Shown in pieces: positions 46,101-47,874 of a stretch of 64,000 bases of DNA (positions are counted from its first letter, which is position 1; every line of letters starts with the position of its first letter). This stretch comes from Ptychodera flava (lineage: Eukaryota > Hemichordata > Enteropneusta > Ptychoderidae). The translations under genes and the position numbers were made by a program. The notes below the pieces were generated by a model. That model was not told the DNA's origin and searched no databases. It saw only the letters and a list, made by a program, of their open reading frames with translations. The stretch covers positions 2,046,501 to 2,110,500 of the forward strand of contig NC_091930.1 of NCBI RefSeq assembly GCF_041260155.1, given 5' to 3'.

Positions 46101-46608
46101 CAGCAACAGCGACGCATGTAACACTGACGAAATTTGCTATGTTTAGTAACGAACTTTGTATATTTAGTAACAAACCTGCAACCATAAACAGCCTTGACTT
46201 AATAAACTGGTCTAATAATATCCATTATATTTGCGTAATGTATGCATGGTGTATTTTATTAGGCGATAAATGACCTGTAATTCCTTCATTATGTGGCTTT
46301 GTTACAGACCACCTATCAAGAAAAGATCCTCAGGGCTGAAGAGCCCCAAGGAACTACTCACCATGCAGATCAACCAGATGGAGTCCCAACTGGACAACCT
46401 AAACACCCAGGTGGCCAAAGTGCTGTCCGACATCCAATCAGTGAGCGAGGGCATCTCCCGAGCGGAGACCACGCCCGAGGTGCAGACCGACTCGCTGAAC
46501 GCACAGCTGACCAACTTGACCATGAAGAAGGACAATTTGATGAAGACAATCTCTCAGCTGCAGGGAGAAATCATCAAGAAAGAACAGGAACGACAGACTG
46601 CAAAATAA
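410..46608 (+). CDS. Giant single-pass transmembrane protein with GCC2/GCC3 ectodomain and long cytoplasmic coiled coil (46 exons, 5' incomplete)
   Basis: This entry spans the whole gene; each exon is listed separately. All placed introns are GT-AG. The CDS in the window is about 8.7 kb (about 2,900 codons); the first exons and signal peptide lie upstream. Order: cysteine-rich GCC2/GCC3 repeats, cupredoxin-like segment, one TM helix, basic juxtamembrane region, DPxTG repeat region, about 1,400 residues of charged coiled coil, a compact hydrophobic domain, and a C-terminal coiled coil. The ectodomain and TM imply a type I surface protein whose large cytoplasmic part could act as a filament-like scaffold; that role is inference. 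I do not recognise a named family for the whole protein. Reading phase fails at about five points, described under the exons, so the copy as given is not one continuous frame. Intron sizes run from about 190 bp to 4.9 kb. Confidence 0.9.
1207..1430 (+). CDS. Exon 2: GCC2/GCC3-type cysteine-rich repeat
   Basis: Acceptor at 1205-1206, donor GTAACA at 1431, ending in phase 0. The peptide starts G-Y-Y-C-P-E-G-S-Y and continues A-C-P-E-G-S-Y-N, C-L-P-C, C-F-H-C-G and C-V-C-I-G. This is the classic cysteine ladder of GCC2/GCC3 domains found in extracellular proteins such as SCUBE-like and ephrin-receptor-like molecules. The frame is closed by a stop in the phase-0 alternative, so the phase clash with exon 1 is real in this sequence. 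Confidence 0.88.
1972..2136 (+). CDS. Exon 3: cysteine-rich ectodomain
   Basis: Acceptor at 1970-1971, donor GTAAGT at 2137; 55 whole codons, phase 0 to 0, matching exons 2 and 4. Six cysteines (C-P-C, D-C-V, I-C-F, Q-C-Y, F-C-T) continue the disulphide-rich region. No membrane segment. Confidence 0.85.
2952..3252 (+). CDS. Exon 4: ectodomain, cysteine-containing segment
   Basis: Acceptor at 2950-2951, donor GTAAGT at 3253; enters phase 0, leaves phase 1 with a T that joins CC of exon 5 to make Ser. It has a cysteine cluster (C-K-C-K, I-C-D-L-E-C) then a longer segment with alternating hydrophobic residues (S-V-E-F-I-C-S-D-P-P-V-V-R-L-N-W-Y) that looks like a beta-rich domain. I do not recognise the domain with certainty. 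Confidence 0.85.
3394..3750 (+). repeat. Family A TIR element (MITE), diverged copy
   Basis: In the intron after exon 4. It starts with a relative of GGTAGTATGC and ends with a relative of GCATTCTACC, and keeps the internal signature around an 'AAAATGGC-GCCATC' core. About 356 bp, the usual family length. Diverged from better copies at 28057-28417 and 57439-57794. Confidence 0.75.
4263..4563 (+). CDS. Exon 5: ectodomain with RSRR site; start of cupredoxin-like segment
   Basis: Acceptor at 4261-4262, donor GTAAGA at 4564; phase 1 in, phase 2 out. It has N-I-S and N-M-T glycosylation sequons, a serine run before R-R-L-L, and H-R-S-R-R-L, which fits the furin consensus R-x-R/K-R. The end (N-P-T-V-C-L-K-Y-G-E-L-M-F-F-S-V-S-N) resembles the strand that opens a cupredoxin-type beta sandwich. 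Phase joins cleanly to both neighbours. Confidence 0.87.
4583..4670. repeat. Family C short hairpin element
   Basis: About 90 bp starting with a CCCTTTCACCA-type end and closing with GGTGAACAGGG, so the ends are inverted repeats. Same family as 30526-30618, which is cleanly bounded by TTAA. Confidence 0.55.
5321..5483 (+). CDS. Exon 6: cupredoxin-like segment
   Basis: Acceptor at 5319-5320, donor GTAAGT at 5484; phase 2 in (AG+G makes Arg), phase 0 out. Contains F-D-Y-G-G-F-R-E-L and later F-S-Y-K-F-R-D-P-G-V-Y-A-F-Y, which resembles the 'F-x-F-x-x-P-G-x-Y-x-F' signature of cupredoxin-fold domains. The copper ligands are not obvious, so this is a fold-level guess. Confidence 0.87.
6005..6192 (+). 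CDS. Exon 7: end of ectodomain and transmembrane helix
   Basis: Acceptor at 6003-6004, donor GTAAGC at 6193; enters phase 0, leaves phase 2. It begins Y-V-R-V-M (last strand of the preceding domain) with one cysteine. It ends with about 21 hydrophobic residues (V-L-I-A-S-M-L-A-G-A-L-F-I-M-I-L-L-V-I-A), the only clear membrane span in the gene. The phase-2 exit does not match exon 8, whose good frame needs phase 0. Confidence 0.88.
6250..6471. repeat. Family D TTAA-bounded MITE
   Basis: 222 bp with TTAA at both ends (6250-6253, 6468-6471) and inverted termini CCCTCTGAGTGC / GCGTTCAAAGGG. A second copy in opposite orientation lies at 25408-25625. TTAA plus a C-run terminus is the piggyBac pattern. 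Confidence 0.75.
6627..6843 (+). CDS. Exon 8: cytoplasmic juxtamembrane segment
   Basis: Acceptor at 6625-6626, donor GTAAGT at 6844, exit phase 1. The supported frame reads L-L-F-R-K-Y-G-W-D-K-A-M-Y-I-R-P-K-Y-R: basic and aromatic, as expected just inside the membrane (positive-inside rule). It then becomes Lys/His rich and ends in a Gly-rich stretch. The exit phase fits exon 9. The entry phase does not fit exon 7: one more T in the short T run near 6633 would give C-Y-Y-F-R-K after the TM helix. A second open frame exists but hits a stop near 6840. Confidence 0.85.
7129..7274 (+). CDS. Exon 9: acidic helical linker
   Basis: Acceptor at 7127-7128, donor GTACGG at 7275; phase 1 in, phase 0 out. 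Peptide E-P-A-D-E-V-K-N-D-E-F-W-D-Y-D then a helix rich in Leu, Arg and Glu. Starts the cytoplasmic helical part. Confidence 0.87.
7783..7873. repeat. Family C short hairpin element, diverged
   Basis: A TCACCCCTAATTCC start and an ACCATGGTGAGGAAAGAG end match the family C pattern seen at 30526-30618. Diverged, so the ends are approximate. Confidence 0.45.
7969..8217 (+). CDS. Exon 10: helical segment
   Basis: Acceptor at 7967-7968, donor GTGGGT at 8218; 83 whole codons. Strongly helical and charged (E-R-K-R-E-A-L-D-I-E-L-E-R-R-K-E-L, then L-K-R-Q-R-Q-L-M-L). Heptad spacing suggests coiled coil. Confidence 0.9.
8706..8982 (+). CDS. Exon 11: helical segment before the DPxTG repeats
   Basis: Acceptor at 8704-8705, donor GTGAGT at 8983; phase 0 in, phase 1 out. 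A charged helix is followed by a small Gly/Ala-rich patch (L-G-A-W-G-V-L-G-H-A-T-G-A-L-L). The last split codon is glycine, the first of the glycine junctions that mark the next five exons. Confidence 0.9.
8989..9075. repeat. Family C short hairpin element
   Basis: Lies just past the exon 11 donor. It has the CCCTTTCA start, the central GTTATCAATGGTGA shared with 13242-13333 and 41255-41322, and a GGTGTGAACAGG end. Confidence 0.6.
9201..9428 (+). CDS. Exon 12: DPxTG repeat region, first part
   Basis: Acceptor at 9199-9200, donor GTTAGT at 9429; phase 1 to phase 1. Contains H-P-Q-T-G-H-V-L-P-I-E-G and D-P-T-T-S, short units of the D/H-P-x-T-G-x-x-x-P-I type. Begins and ends at split glycine codons. 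Confidence 0.9.
9887..10222 (+). CDS. Exon 13: core of the DPxTG repeat region
   Basis: Acceptor at 9885-9886, donor GTAAGA at 10223; phase 1 to phase 1. Holds about six units in a row: D-P-E-T-E-Q-P-V, D-P-Q-S-G-L-H-V-P-I, H-P-Q-T-G-M-T-F-P-V, D-P-V-T-G-L-P-L-P-I, D-P-N-T-E-Q-P-V-P-I and D-S-E-T-G, spaced about 15-20 residues. The pattern suggests a stack of short beta hairpins. I know no named family with exactly this repeat; plakin repeats share D-P-x-T-G but not the P-I part. Confidence 0.92.
10563..10811 (+). CDS. Exon 14: end of repeat block and helical insert
   Basis: Acceptor at 10561-10562, donor GTATGT at 10812; phase 1 to phase 1. One more unit (D-I-V-P-V-G-G; E-P-L-S-G-K) then acidic D-D-D and a helix (A-L-L-D-A-S-V-L-A-V-E-V-R-V-A-D-A). 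Confidence 0.9.
11267..11434 (+). CDS. Exon 15: charged helical insert
   Basis: Acceptor at 11265-11266, donor GTAAGT at 11435; phase 1 to phase 1. Lys/Arg/Glu-rich helix with two cysteines (N-K-C-K, G-G-C-A-G). Glycine junctions on both sides, like exons 12-14. Confidence 0.9.
11462..11600. repeat. Tandem repeat, about 63-bp unit, 2.3 copies
   Basis: The phrase TAGCGCCATCAGTGT..CATGAATGGATC recurs at about 11463, 11528 and (shortened) 11579, with 'TCAAAGTCTTTCA' in each full unit. In the intron after exon 15. Confidence 0.75.
11875..12046 (+). CDS. Exon 16: DPxTG repeats, with internal frame break
   Basis: Acceptor at 11873-11874, donor GTAAGT at 12047. The first part reads G-M-Y-E-F-S-A-T-G-Q-L-L-P-I and D-T-E-T-G-E-I-K-P-L-G. 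The last part is coding-like only one frame over (M-E-D-P-E-G-D-G), and only that frame gives the phase-1 exit that exon 17 needs. One G too many in the GGG at about 12015-12017 would account for it. As written the exon ends in phase 2. Confidence 0.85.
12515..12672 (+). CDS. Exon 17: last DPxTG repeats
   Basis: Acceptor at 12513-12514, donor GTGAGT at 12673; phase 1 in, phase 0 out. Contains G-L-I-P-I-M-I-G, D-P-V-T-G-D-L-S-P-I and N-P-E-T-N, then a basic H-K-K-R-K-P that may end the repeat domain. Confidence 0.9.
13242..13361. repeat. Family C element followed by a 26-base G run
   Basis: The family C body at 13242-13333 shares GTTATCAATGGTGA with other copies. It is followed at 13336-13361 by an uninterrupted run of about 26 G. 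The run sits about 85 bp before exon 18, which carries a frame break. Confidence 0.7.
13447..13586 (+). CDS. Exon 18: start of long coiled coil, with internal frame break
   Basis: Acceptor at 13445-13446, donor GTGAAA at 13587. The 5' part reads L-L-E-D-E-L-V-A-R-R-S-F-W-R-R-Q-R-Q. From about 13530 the coiled-coil frame moves by one base (E-S-L-L-V-Y-Q-L-M-H-E-I-Q-D-V), and only that frame exits in phase 0 to match exon 19. One G missing beside GAG at 13528-13530 explains it. Without it, the next exon meets a stop. Confidence 0.85.
13777..13918 (+). CDS. Exon 19: coiled coil
   Basis: Acceptor at 13775-13776, donor GTATGT at 13919; phase 0 in, phase 1 out. Reads V-E-E-A-L-D-S-I-S-E-E-S-R-G then A-K-R-E-V-K-R-R-S-D-A-E-E-E-L. 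It has no internal ATG in its first half, so a start-codon-based scan misses it. Confidence 0.9.
14241..14374 (+). CDS. Exon 20: coiled coil
   Basis: Acceptor at 14239-14240, donor GTAAAC at 14375; phase 1 in, phase 0 out. Reads G-D-Q-A-E-R-D-G-E-N-H-H-N then a Phe/Lys-rich helix (V-I-K-K-F-F-T-K-F-Q-A-E-E). Confidence 0.9.
14606..14782 (+). CDS. Exon 21: coiled coil
   Basis: Acceptor at 14604-14605, donor GTAAAG at 14783; 59 whole codons. Strong heptads (A-R-L-Q-A-E-L-Q-D-Q-L-L, A-L-E-Y-A-R-E-R-S-E-L-L). Confidence 0.92.
15480..15692 (+). CDS. Exon 22: less helical spacer in the coiled-coil region
   Basis: Acceptor at 15478-15479, donor GTATGT at 15693; 71 whole codons. Gly/Asp/Asn-rich segments (G-D-Y-D-A-T-I-P-G-V-Y-G-E-D-N and G-G-E-G-Q-G-D-T-N-I-N-I-N) surround one helix (L-L-K-Q-L-L-A-M-L-E). 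Looks like a break in the rod. Confidence 0.9.
16125..16482 (-). repeat. Family A TIR element (MITE)
   Basis: Full-length copy (about 358 bp) in minus orientation relative to 28057-28417. Ends GGTAGAACGCACCTC and GAGGTGCATACTACC are inverted. The 14-bp CCTTAAAAACTATA occurs just outside at 16106-16119 and again overlapping the 3' end at 16477-16490. Confidence 0.82.
16547..16682 (+). CDS. Exon 23: polar spacer
   Basis: Acceptor at 16545-16546, donor GTACAG at 16683; phase 0 in, phase 1 out. Ser/Asp/Gly-rich (D-L-G-R-N-I-V-R-G-D-I-N-L-L-N-V-S-K-S-G-D). Continues the break in the rod begun in exon 22. Confidence 0.87.
17248..17414 (+). CDS. Exon 24: coiled coil resumes
   Basis: Acceptor at 17246-17247, donor GTGAGA at 17415; phase 1 in, phase 0 out. 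Reads D-G-K-S-K-L-Q-V-Q-Q then a helix T-R-L-A-K-T-L-A-E-K-H. An internal GGTAAGAG near the 5' end is not used, since the frame stays open. Confidence 0.9.
17762..17881 (+). CDS. Exon 25: coiled coil
   Basis: Acceptor at 17760-17761, donor GTGTGT at 17882; 40 whole codons, very charged (E-K-K-K-E-Q-G-L-K-Q-M-Q-K-E-L-R-E-K-L). Confidence 0.92.
18248..18602. repeat. Family B TTAA-bounded MITE
   Basis: 355 bp from TTAAAGGG to CCCTTTAA, with longer inverted ends (GGATGATTTTATTCAC against GTGAAAAAAATCATC). Relatives: 26560-26900, 27615-28045, 45269-45607 and a half copy at 49320-49492. Intron after exon 25. Confidence 0.8.
18808..18914 (+). CDS. Exon 26: coiled coil with basic motif 1
   Basis: Acceptor at 18806-18807, donor GTGAGA at 18915; phase 0 in, phase 2 out. 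Contains L-R-Q-Q-M-R-D-R-R-K-R-R-K-E-D-L, first of the recurring basic motifs listed in the findings. Confidence 0.9.
19126..19158. repeat. (GT)n microsatellite
   Basis: About 33 bases of uninterrupted TG/GT in the intron between exons 26 and 27. Confidence 0.95.
19303..19468 (+). CDS. Exon 27: coiled coil
   Basis: Acceptor at 19301-19302, donor GTGAGA at 19469; phase 2 in (AG+A makes Arg), phase 0 out. Acidic middle (D-D-E-L-D-S-D-L-R-R-L-A) then E-K-L-L-A-E-L-Q-S-Q-Y. Confidence 0.92.
19949..20065 (+). CDS. Exon 28: coiled coil
   Basis: Acceptor at 19947-19948, donor GTAAAC at 20066; 39 whole codons. Starts A-A-D-A-E-E, close to the A-A-D-A-Q-E-D that starts exon 30, which suggests an internal duplication of the rod. 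Confidence 0.92.
20252..20350. repeat. (CTGT)n/(CTAT)n microsatellite
   Basis: Runs of CTGT interrupted by CTAT and CATG units, in the intron between exons 28 and 29. Confidence 0.85.
20593..20725 (+). CDS. Exon 29: coiled coil with basic motif 2
   Basis: Acceptor at 20591-20592, donor GTCAGA at 20726; phase 0 in, phase 1 out. Contains M-K-E-R-M-K-A-R-R-A-K-K-K-D-K-K. A bipartite-NLS-like look, but in context more likely a rod motif. Confidence 0.9.
21114..21250. repeat. Palindromic element with 50-bp arms
   Basis: Arms 21116-21165 and 21198-21247 are near-perfect inverted repeats (GTAAAGC..CACCCAG..GGTATACCA..TTTTGACCAGTTCAC) around a 32-bp loop. A diverged part copy lies at 34612-34710. 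Confidence 0.8.
21503..21615 (+). CDS. Exon 30: coiled coil
   Basis: Acceptor at 21501-21502, donor GTAAGT at 21616; phase 1 in (G+CT makes Ala), phase 0 out. A-A-D-A-Q-E-D-A-D-R-K-R-E-E-Q-A-L-L. Confidence 0.92.
21667..22026 (+). repeat. Family A TIR element (MITE)
   Basis: TTAAGGTAGTACGTGCC start at 21667 and an eroded 3' end near 22026, only about 28 bp before exon 31, so it borders the exon 31 acceptor region. Confidence 0.75.
22054..22272 (+). CDS. Exon 31: coiled coil with basic motif 3
   Basis: Acceptor at 22052-22053, donor GTAAGG at 22273; 73 whole codons. Contains L-M-A-K-L-A-A-K-K-R-L-R-Q-E-V. Ends N-H-V-S-K-Q-Q. Confidence 0.92.
23324..23335 (+). CDS. Exon 32: candidate 12-nt micro-exon (V-T-T-K)
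   Basis: A strong pyrimidine tract and CAG acceptor at 23322-23323 are followed by GTCACAACAAAG and a GTAACA donor at 23336. It is four whole codons between two phase-0 exons, so including or skipping it keeps frame. Micro-exons of this kind are often alternatively spliced. Unproven without transcripts. Confidence 0.4.
23567..23875 (+). repeat. Family A element, badly eroded
   Basis: Keeps the AAATTCAAAATGGCTGCCATCCC core and the GGTAGATCAGAAAA segment, but both termini are lost. Confidence 0.5.
24324..24637 (+). repeat. Family A TIR element (MITE), internally shortened
   Basis: Both ends are intact: TTAAGGTAGTATGCACC at 24324 and GGTGCATTCTACCTTAA to 24637, with TTAA at each end. 314 bp instead of about 358. 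Confidence 0.85.
25408..25625. repeat. Family D TTAA-bounded MITE
   Basis: 218 bp, opposite orientation to 6250-6471. TTAA at 25408-25411 and 25622-25625; shares the AAAATTTTGA and TAAAATTTTAGTG blocks. Confidence 0.75.
26267..26362 (+). CDS. Exon 33: coiled coil
   Basis: Acceptor at 26265-26266, donor GTATTT at 26363; 32 whole codons. A-L-A-G-G-E-E-G-G-K then D-I-N-A-S-L-E-S-E-E-I. No ATG inside, so it is easily missed. Confidence 0.88.
26560..26900. repeat. Family B MITE, diverged
   Basis: Shares CAGTATTCAGCTTGTCAACT and GGAGGATTTTTTCACTGG with 18248-18602. Ends are approximate. Confidence 0.65.
27034..27276 (+). CDS. Exon 34: coiled coil
   Basis: Acceptor at 27032-27033, donor GTGAGC at 27277; 81 whole codons of nearly pure Glu/Lys/Asp/Leu heptads (E-V-K-H-L-E-D-E-E-K-I-K-R-D-I; E-E-Y-E-R-L-M-E-Q-H-R-L). 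Confidence 0.93.
27615..28045. repeat. Family B MITE, longer diverged copy
   Basis: Carries CAGTATTCAGCTTGTCAACT and a repeated internal block (GAACAAGAACTTGCAGTTGAC, then a similar GAACGAGAGCATGCAGTTGAC), so it has an internal duplication. Directly precedes family A at 28057. Confidence 0.65.
28057..28417 (+). repeat. Family A TIR element (MITE), reference copy
   Basis: 361 bp with TTAA at 28057-28060 and 28414-28417. Termini GGTAGTATGGGCC and GGCGCATTCTACC are inverted. The cleanest copy for defining the family. Confidence 0.88.
28571..28750 (+). CDS. Exon 35: coiled coil with basic motif 4
   Basis: Acceptor at 28569-28570, donor GTGTGT at 28751; 60 whole codons. Contains L-E-D-R-L-A-E-R-R-K-R-Q-I-A-S-L. 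Confidence 0.93.
29050..29165. repeat. Simple repeats (CATC)n, (CATA)n, (GCAT)n
   Basis: Short adjoining tetranucleotide runs in the intron between exons 35 and 36. Confidence 0.85.
29512..29628 (+). CDS. Exon 36: coiled coil
   Basis: Strong pyrimidine tract, acceptor at 29510-29511, donor GTAAAG at 29629; 39 whole codons (E-E-A-N-E-G-G-G-S-V-E-Q-M-V-Y-R-V-L). A small Gly hinge in the rod. Confidence 0.9.
30526..30618. repeat. Family C short TTAA-bounded hairpin, reference copy
   Basis: 93 bp from TTAACCCATTCACC to GGTGAAAGGGTTAA, TTAA at both ends; body ACAATGGGGTTGGTTCAAACCA. Very short for a MITE. Confidence 0.75.
30892..31086 (+). CDS. Exon 37: coiled coil
   Basis: Acceptor at 30890-30891, donor GTAAAT at 31087; 65 whole codons (A-A-A-I-A-E-A-R-S-K-M-A-D-Q-R; acidic M-T-E-E-E-L-A-D-R-K-E-D-L-L). 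Confidence 0.93.
31470..31750. repeat. Degenerate minisatellite (TCTACATTGTAT units) with hairpin
   Basis: Units of about 11-12 bp such as ACATTGTGTCT and ACATTGTATCT. Within it, 31573-31605 and 31633-31665 are inverted repeats of 33 bp, so part of the array is flipped. Intron after exon 37. Confidence 0.8.
32502..32668 (+). CDS. Exon 38: coiled coil, donor uncertain
   Basis: Acceptor at 32500-32501. Good coding: K-Q-L-S-D-F-D-K-I-T-A-Q-K-I-E-Q and L-A-L-K-E-K-Q-L-R-E-L-A-D. The best-looking donor (GTACTT at 32669) leaves phase 2, but exon 39 needs phase 0. A weak donor GTGTTT at 32678-32683 would restore phase; so would an error of two bases in AGAG, or a missed micro-exon. Confidence 0.82.
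33515..33678 (+). CDS. Exon 39: coiled coil
   Basis: Acceptor at 33513-33514, donor GTAAGA at 33679; reads E-L-V-K-K-Y-T-D-E-A-N-K-A-A-A-D-A-K from its first base, leaves phase 2. Confidence 0.9.
33749..34103 (-). repeat. Family A TIR element (MITE)
   Basis: TTAAGGTAGAATGCGCC start and GGCGCATTCTACC end, minus orientation relative to 28057. Intron between exons 39 and 40. Confidence 0.82.
34268..34515 (+). repeat. tRNA-derived SINE, dimeric-looking head
   Basis: A box-A-like TGGTAGAGTACC (34303-34314) and box-B-like GAGTTGGAAACC (34338-34349) have tRNA spacing. A second similar 3' half follows (CAGACTCACTATCA..GAATTTGAGACA, 34369-34402). Then comes GGCCTTTAGCAAGACACTTAA, a tail shared by several metazoan tRNA-SINE families, and an A-rich end near 34510. 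Confidence 0.65.
34612..34710. repeat. Part copy of the 21114-21250 palindromic element
   Basis: Carries TGGTCAAAATCTTG and a related CTGGTGTATTGCTGAGTAATG end. One arm only. Confidence 0.55.
34797..34956 (+). CDS. Exon 40: coiled coil
   Basis: Acceptor at 34795-34796, donor GTAAAG at 34957; phase 2 in (AA+G makes Lys), phase 0 out. E-R-E-A-E-R-E-Q-L-R-Q-Q-Q-K-E-E-R-E-K-R: single-helix-like density of charge. Confidence 0.93.
36798..37926. mobile_element. Family E: 1.13-kb TTAA-flanked non-autonomous DNA transposon
   Basis: TTAA at 36798-36801 and 37923-37926. Inverted termini CCCTTGACTACC and GGTAGTCAAGGGG. Next to the left end are two palindromes sharing GCCGGATATATCCGGC or a near form (36815-36840 and 36863-36882). 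No transposase frame inside. TTAA plus CCC termini fits the piggyBac superfamily. Near 37299 and 37700 there are repeated GGTCATGTG words. Confidence 0.8.
38730..39164 (+). repeat. Family F TTAA-bounded element, copy 1
   Basis: 435 bp, TTAA at 38730-38733 and 39161-39164. Inverted ends are of the form AAACAGGAAC against GGGAAGTTAC reversed. Inverted relative to copy 2 at 42650-43089. Confidence 0.8.
39858..40074 (+). CDS. Exon 41: coiled coil with basic motif 5
   Basis: Acceptor at 39856-39857, donor GTAAGC at 40075; phase 0 in, phase 1 out. Contains M-R-K-L-R-A-R-R-N-K-K-Q-R-A-E-L. Ends the main rod. Confidence 0.92.
40095..40340 (+). repeat. Family A element, shortened
   Basis: Keeps the 5' body and the extreme 3' end (GTACTACCTTAA to 40340), with the middle missing. 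A further fragment (GAGGTAGTACTAGCCTCG onward) lies at 40872-40975. Confidence 0.65.
41255..41322. repeat. Family C fragment
   Basis: Shares CATTGATAACAATGGGTTTGG and ACCATGGTGACAAAAGGG with the other copies. Confidence 0.5.
41345..41697. repeat. TTAA-bounded MITE related to family B
   Basis: 353 bp. Ends TTAAAGGGACATAAGCTGTA and ATACAGCTTATGGAGCTTTAA are inverted over about 20 bp, a longer TIR than in the other family B copies. Confidence 0.78.
41758..41988 (+). CDS. Exon 42: linker before the C-terminal domain
   Basis: Acceptor at 41756-41757, donor GTAGGT at 41989; phase 1 to phase 1. Polar first half (N-N-D-S-L-R-P-D-D-P-A-L-W-N-K-K), then a helix W-M-T-R-L-M-N-S-P-L-Y-Q-Q-L-V-E-M-E-E-M-L. 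Confidence 0.92.
42650..43089 (-). repeat. Family F TTAA-bounded element, copy 2
   Basis: 440 bp, TTAA at 42650-42653 and 43086-43089. Reverse-complement relative of copy 1 along its whole length. Confidence 0.82.
43837..44225 (+). CDS. Exon 43: compact hydrophobic C-terminal domain
   Basis: Acceptor at 43835-43836, donor GTATGT at 44226; phase 1 in, phase 0 out. Unlike the rod it is rich in Phe, Leu, Val and Arg: F-V-I-Y-R-F-G-V-F-L-L-R-M-L-R-H-L-V, N-Y-D-R-N-M-F-R-N-S-F-F-Y, S-V-G-E-F-I-M-V-V-L-H-C-I-A-H-I-K-V-G-D-L. This looks like a folded all-helical domain under strong constraint and is the largest exon in the window. I do not recognise the family. Confidence 0.93.
44290..44500 (+). 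repeat. Family A element, 5' part
   Basis: Starts GGTGGTATGCCCCTC and runs through the AAATTCAAAATGGCGGCC core; the 3' third is missing. Confidence 0.6.
44879..45091 (+). CDS. Exon 44: end of C-terminal domain
   Basis: Acceptor at 44877-44878, donor GTAAGT at 45092; 71 whole codons. Starts L-M-N-I-V-C-Q-D-M-F-F-S-R-S, completing the domain of exon 43, then a Ser/Thr-rich loop and V-V-G-E-L-V-N-V-K-V-Q-V-P. Confidence 0.92.
45269..45607. repeat. Family B TTAA-bounded MITE
   Basis: 339 bp, TTAA at 45269-45272 and 45604-45607; CAGTATTCAGCTTGTCAATT block as in the other copies. Confidence 0.78.
45802..45962 (+). CDS. Exon 45: C-terminal tail
   Basis: Acceptor at 45800-45801, donor GTGAGC at 45963; phase 0 in, phase 2 out. 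R-L-R-E-F-L-A-N-H-G-G-A-K-M-S then a Lys/Glu/Pro-rich end. Confidence 0.92.
46308..46608 (+). CDS. Exon 46: terminal exon, C-terminal coiled coil and stop
   Basis: Acceptor at 46306-46307; AG+A makes Arg. Reads a basic P-P-I-K-K-R-S-S then heptads (Q-I-N-Q-M-E-S-Q-L-D-N-L-N-T-Q-V; L-M-K-T-I-S-Q-L-Q-G-E-I-I). TAA at 46606-46608. The coiled coil may drive oligomerisation. Confidence 0.95.
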
Positions 46609-47692
46609 TATTTCAGTAACGGTAGGGAGCTGACATAGATATGACAGTACATCAAACAGGGTAGTTATAAAAGAAGTAGCAATATGTCATACAACACTAA
46701 AAAATTCATTAACTAGGATTTTATTTTGAACAAAACAATAGTGCATGATTTGTGAATAGGTATATAGTAAAATCTTAGTTCTTTTCAAAGTATGAAATAA
46801 ATATTCTCATTTTTTTGTATGATATAAAAGTAGATTCAAAAATAGATTGTGGGATTTTGAAAATACGATACCGCAAGTAGATCTATACATTCTGTCAGTC
46901 AAATAAATCCAGTGTTTAGCGTTATGGAATAGCCAAGGACTATTAAACCATGAGAATGGCTAAGTGACCCAAAAAGTAATCTGAAAATAAAATGTCACAT
47001 TTTGAAATAAGTACAAGCAGCAATATTGTTTACCTTCTATGGCTTGACCTTATCACTGTGAATACTGTGAAAAATACCTGACTGGCAATATTTCCAAAAA
47101 TTGTTATTTTTTGTGTGCAGAGCAATGCCTGTCGTCGTCCAAGAGATGCGACTCGCCAATCATCTCAACATTTACAGAATTCAAGCAGAGAACAGATTTA
47201 ATTTGGTTAACCTTTCAGTGTACAGTCATGTTCACATTTTCTGTCCATGTTTTTTGAGAATAACTTGAAATGGTTTATAAATACGTTTTTCCGCTATTTG
47301 CAAGAGAAAATTCAATTAAAGAGGTTGGATTGTTATGAATATAGTTTATTGATCTCTGTATTATATTTTTTGATGGATTTGGAAATTAAAGCTAAATTTT
47401 GCAAGTGCACTCAATCATAATCGATTTTTTCACGTTCAGTACAAGTTTGTATGAATTCAAGGTACTGCAAGTGGTTATTACCAAACTTAAGCTCTGCTGG
47501 TTATCTGCAGAGTCAAGCCAAACAAGCATACGTCCACTTTCACAAATCCATATTCATCAGATTGTTCATCAATTTGGATGAGGACTTCAGACTGTAATGA
47601 TAGAAGTCAAATTCTCATCATAATTCCTGTATATAGCAGACTTGTAATATGCACTACATTATTATTATTCATGATCTACAGGGCGTTGCATA
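46609..47692 (+). other. Probable 3' UTR and downstream flank
   Basis: AT-rich, no coding. AATAAA signals at 46796-46801 and 46902-46907 are the nearest candidates for transcript end; which one is used cannot be told. Confidence 0.6.
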
Positions 47693-47874
47693 TACAGTGA
47701 AACCTGTCCAAGCTGAACCCTGTCTAAACTTGAAACCTGTCTAAACTGAACCCTTTTCCAAGTCCCATTCCAATAGAACTCTATATTAAAAGGACCTCTA
47801 TAAACCGAACACCTCTCCAAACCGAACAATTTTCTCAGTCCCTGAACAGTTTACTTTAGACAGGTTTTACTGTA
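47693..47874. repeat. TA-flanked pogo/Tc1-like MITE
   Basis: 182 bp, TA at both ends, inverted termini CAGTGAAACCTGTC and GACAGGTTTTACTG. Inside are several CTGTCTAAACTGAACC-like words. This is the usual look of pogo-like MITEs. Confidence 0.8.
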
